Source: Dunaliella salina (taxonomy: Eukaryota; Chlorophyta; Chlorophyceae; Chlamydomonadales; Dunaliellaceae). From it: 18,886 nucleotides of DNA. This document shows positions 16,630 through 18,886 of this stretch, piece after piece. The stretch covers positions 170,422-189,307 of the forward strand of contig MU069995.1 in the NCBI GenBank assembly GCA_002284615.2. The letters are read 5' to 3'. Each line of letters begins with the position of its first letter. The first letter of the stretch is position 1. The notes under the pieces were generated by a model. That model did not search any database. It was not told the origin of the DNA and worked only from the letters and a program-made list of their open reading frames with translations. Position numbers and translations under genes: made by a program.

Positions 16630-16882
16630 GAAAAGAAAAGAAAAACTACGCAGGCAGTGAAAACACTCCCCTGAGTATCTTGGTTTTGAAAGAAACGAGC
16701 TACACCCAAAGAGCAAGCACCAGAAAAAAAGAAAGATCCCGTATCAATTGACACTACTCTGTGAGCAGGAAAGGCACTAAAAATATGTGCATACTTTCTT
16801 CTAAGGCAACACAGGAAGTTGCAAGGACAAAGAAAGATGACGTGCTTTTCATCCTGCCATTGTTCTGAAACACATAAATCAC
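16513..16882 (-). mobile_element. 5'-truncated LINE-C insertion, 370 bases, with target-site duplication
   Basis: On the - strand the copy begins at 16882 within the knuckle: C-V-S-E-Q-W-Q-D-E-K-H-V-I-F-L-C keeps the second Cys, His and third Cys, with the first Cys cut off. C-C-L-R-R-K-Y-A-H-I-F, F-F-Q-N-Q-D-T-Q and, after an inserted LINE-A end, E-Q-P-N-F-L-A-E-G follow. The 3' tail is two TTGTAAACC-type units directly next to the left target-site copy. Length, truncation, tail and duplication are all what target-primed reverse transcription leaves. Its frame is better kept than the host copy's, so it is probably younger. Confidence 0.85.
16634..16670 (-). mobile_element. Minimal LINE-A 3' terminus insertion with 21-base target duplication
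   Basis: CTGAGTATCTTGGTTTTGAAA occurs at 16613-16633 and 16671-16691. The 37 bases between, read on the - strand, are GGGAGTGTTTTCACTGCCTG followed by CGTAGTTTTTCTTTTCT. They align with the last bases of LINE-A (8671-8706: GGGAGAGTCTCTGTCTACGC then AGTTTTCC). An extremely truncated LINE-A insertion explains both the duplication and the interrupted LINE-C frame. Confidence 0.75.
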
Positions 16883-16896
16883 TGTAATGTCATACA
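16883..16896. repeat. Target-site duplication, right copy (14 bases)
   Basis: Second copy of TGTAATGTCATACA. Flanking bases differ from those at 16498 and 16513, so the duplication is exactly 14 bases. Confidence 0.8.
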
Positions 16897-16929
16897 GTAT
16901 GTTATTGTATTCGGCTCGCTCTGAGGATG

Positions 16930-17260
16930 TCTCTCGTTTGCTTTTAAAAGCTTGAAGCCAAGATAATGAGACTGACCATCCAATCCATGGATATCTTTTT
17001 CAAGACACTGAGCAGCCAAACTATGCTGCTGAAGTTCATGTTCCCTCATGAAATGCGATGCTACGTAGGCTTTGAGGGCCCTTTGGTGAGGCTCCTGCTC
17101 AGTGTTTTCTCAGTTACATAAGAGCTGAGCAGCCAAACTTAATAGCTGAAGGTTTAATTCCCGTTGTAACCTTGTAACCTTTGGTGAGGCACCTGCTTGC
17201 TTACCAGTTAGGCAACTTGTCCCAAGTGTGCGCAGCCTCTGGTCCAATTTGACTTATCTC
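16930..17260 (+). mobile_element. Two further LINE-C 3' ends in series, with shared 3' UTR blocks
   Basis: 16960-17065 repeats the LINE-C C-terminus (ATGGATATCTTT, GAGCAGCCAAACTATGCTGC, then CATGTTC...ATGCGATG as at 16480-16500). 17105-17175 repeats GAGCAGCCAAACTTAATAGC and TGTAACCTTGTAACC, the tandem tail. TTTGAGGGCCCTTTGGTGAG (17077-17096) and GTGAGGCACCTGCTTGCTTA (from 17182) resemble LINE-B 3' UTR blocks. Boundaries are approximate; only terminal pieces are present. Confidence 0.6.
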
Positions 17261-18144
17261 CTCTTTGGCCTGAGAGTCAAGCCTTTGGCTGATGATACTT
17301 TTGTCTGCAAAACTGTTGTTAACCTGCTACTGTGCATTGGAAATCCGCATGCCTCTGCCAATTGACCTGAGCGCTTGCACAAGCACTCCTGCCGCAGCCT
17401 CAGCAAAGGATCTGGCCACAGACAGAACACGTTACAGTTCAGTATGATTCCAATGCATACTTACTCTATCCATCTTGAAAAAACACAAGTAAAACAGCAG
17501 TTCTTGATGCTTGCATCCAACAAGATGGAGGAAGGCCAAAGCAAGAAATACAGATGTGAAATCACAGATGTTCGGATCACTTGCTTGCATCCGCATCACA
17601 CAAACACGCACCACATGTGCACCTGCAGGCACACCCCTCAGCAGGCACACAGCACACAGGCACACAACAAAAAGGCACAAGTGCAGGCAATTTACACGGG
17701 TCAACAGTGATGAATTTGCTTCTTTGTCAACATTCAATTCCCAATTCGAGCCTCTTCAAAGTGCATCATGGATGGATGCACTGCAAGGCTGAATTGGCAC
17801 TTGTCATCCCCATTCTCTACCCCCACTTCTTTTGCATGAATCAAGAGGCCAGACGCCTTGGGGGACAGGACGGAACCTCTATCATACTCTTGCACAGGAC
17901 GCAATGATCAACCGCATCAATATTATTGCCAGCTTGTGACGCATTGGCACATCGATGGAATGGTGCTGCAAATGGATGCAAGCCAACCGCTGCGATCCCC
18001 CACATTTGTACATAGAAAGAAACAGATGCCACGAATGGACGCACCCGGACCACCGTAGCATCACACATCATATACAGACCTCAACACATCGGTTTTCCTA
18101 CCGAAAAGCCTGCACTCTTTGCCGCTACAGCAGGCCACCTCCAT
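17261..18144. other. Gene-free stretch, partly CA-rich
   Basis: No domain or retroelement match seen. 17595-17690 is CA-rich (degenerate ACACACG/GCACAC), a decayed microsatellite. Overlapping frames here are products of low-complexity sequence. Depending on exon structure it is the 3' flank or an intron of the right-hand gene. Confidence 0.5.
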
Positions 18145-18331
18145 TCCAGGGGCATGCATTCTTTGGGGCACCCTGTCGGCATTTCCCAACGTCCACCTGA
18201 ACAACTCATCTTATTAGGAAGTCCATCCTCCTTCATTCAGATTTCCATCCAGACGTCCATCCCTACAACTCAAATCCAGGGGCATGCCTTTTTCAAGGCA
18301 CCCTGGAGATGCCTCCGGATGTCCATCTCCG
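18145..18331. repeat. Degenerate direct repeat, ~130-base period
   Basis: TCCAGGGGCATGC at 18145-18157 recurs at 18275-18287. Similar sequence follows both (GGCACCCTG, then a GTCCA-containing block), about 55 bases in all. CGTCCATCC-like words repeat between them. A minisatellite-like duplication with no assigned role. Confidence 0.6.
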
Positions 18332-18418
18332 TTGGCGTGTGGCTCAACAGACCTGCTACACAGGACGCCTGCGCCGGATTGAGCAGGCAAATGAACAGCA
18401 AGACGGTTAGATTCCTAC

Positions 18419-18456
18419 CGGGAAGTTCTTTCCAGACTTTTTCCAGAAAGCAGGCG
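18419..18456 (-). CDS. Candidate small downstream exon of the right-hand gene
   Basis: A 38-base segment lies between CTCTTGCAG (AG at 18458-18457) and a GTAGGA donor starting at 18418. It would follow the phase-0 end of exon 18617-18728 and read R-L-L-S-G-K-S-L-E-R-T-S. Splice sites fit, but the coding signal is too short to be convincing. Confidence 0.2.
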
Positions 18457-18616
18457 CTGCAAGAGCATCGTAACGGGTACACTGAATGGCATGGGCAGAC
18501 AGAGCAGGCCTTCAAGGAGGTGTCAAGAGGGTATTCAGTGAGTGCAAGAACAGGAGCGGGATTATCACGACCACACAACACAACGCGACACAACACAGAG
18601 CATTGTGGGTGCTCAC

Positions 18617-18728
18617 CTCGCGCTTGACCTCCTTTTCATAGGGCCACAGGGCAAAGTAGATGTACATGGCAGCCAAGGCAAGGGTGATGACGAGCAGCGC
18701 AACCTGCAGGCTTTGCACCTCGTCGTAC
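18617..18728 (-). CDS. Internal exon with a single transmembrane segment (partial gene)
   Basis: On the - strand a pyrimidine-rich tract ends TGATGCAG (AG at 18730-18729) and the exon ends CGCGAG|GTGAGC, a consensus donor. The 112 bases give one base of a split codon plus 37 open codons, ending in phase 0. The product is Y-D-E-V-Q-S-L followed by about 20 hydrophobic residues (V-A-L-L-V-I-T-L-A-L-A-A-M-Y-I-Y-F-A-L-W) and a charged P-Y-E-K-E-V-K-R-E end. It looks like one membrane helix with a basic flank, perhaps near a terminus. Third positions are strongly G/C, unlike the surroundings, which supports a real host exon. I do not recognise the protein. Upstream exons lie outside the window. 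Confidence 0.65.
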
Positions 18729-18810
18729 CTGCATCAGGAAGCAGAGGGGAACAGCCAGAAAACAAAAAAACATAAGTCGAGGCGTGCAAGGGGTGTGCGC
18801 GCGTGCGTCC

Positions 18811-18811
<1 letters not shown>

Positions 18812-18879
<68 letters not shown>
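18812..18879. repeat. (GT)n microsatellite, 34 units
   Basis: Uninterrupted GT run followed only by CGTATAT at the window end. On the sense strand of the right-hand gene it reads (AC)n and lies about 82 bases upstream of the acceptor, so within an intron. Confidence 0.98.
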
Positions 18880-18882
<3 letters not shown>

Positions 18883-18886
18883 ATAT

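Noticed and set aside
17581..17710. His/Thr-rich frames in the CA-rich stretch
   Set aside because: All three frames are open here because of the dinucleotide bias; a decayed microsatellite explains it.
1..18886. CRISPR array, prophage, operon or other prokaryotic system
   Set aside because: No regularly spaced repeats with unique spacers, no ribosome-binding-site-led gene strings; splice sites and LINEs show that this is eukaryotic DNA.

Overview
This is eukaryotic nuclear DNA: AG-ended exons with long introns, no bacterial-type gene layout, and very many decayed non-LTR retrotransposon (LINE) pieces. The best guess is a chlamydomonadalean green alga (Haematococcus or another volvocine relative). 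That is inferred from GC-rich exons with GTGAGC-type donors, (AC)n-rich introns, TGTAA-bearing 3' tails, and LINEs whose domain order resembles the Dualen/RandI type described in Chlamydomonas. The organism is not proven by the sequence. The window starts in (AC)32 and ends in (GT)n, so it may be a whole contig broken at microsatellites.

Host genes are sparse. At the left edge a + strand exon (87-827) encodes a Gln/His-rich low-complexity protein and ends in a stop. At the right edge a - strand 112-base exon (18617-18728) encodes one membrane-spanning segment. The two genes converge. Between them the only other good host-like exon is 4940-5108 (-), which resembles part of a BTB domain.

About half of the window can be assigned to LINE debris from at least three families, named here for convenience. 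LINE-A and LINE-B are related: RNase H, then a CCHC zinc knuckle, then a C-terminal region with R-P-D-A and E-x-K motifs, ending in P-P-D-P-H. LINE-C has a reverse transcriptase whose tail carries a C-x2-C-x9-H-x4-C knuckle and a 3' tail made of TTGTAAACC units. LINE-A/B pieces lie at 2155-2425 (+), 2480-3235 (+), 7690-8160 (+), 8197-8650 (-), 8671-10440 (-), 11300-13790 (-), 14140-14530 (+) and 16634-16670 (-). LINE-C pieces lie at 10620-11225 (+), 14650-16498 (+, interrupted by another repeat), 16513-16882 (-) and 16930-17260 (+).

All copies have stops, frameshifts and truncations; none can be active. The most informative spot is 16397-16896. There a + strand LINE-C was hit by a - strand LINE-C with a 14-base target-site duplication, and that copy was hit by a ~37-base LINE-A terminus with a 21-base duplication. 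A tRNA-derived sequence with Pol III A and B boxes (12003-12073) sits inside the - strand LINE-B copy. The names and domain calls rest on reading motifs and comparing copies within the window; no database was searched.
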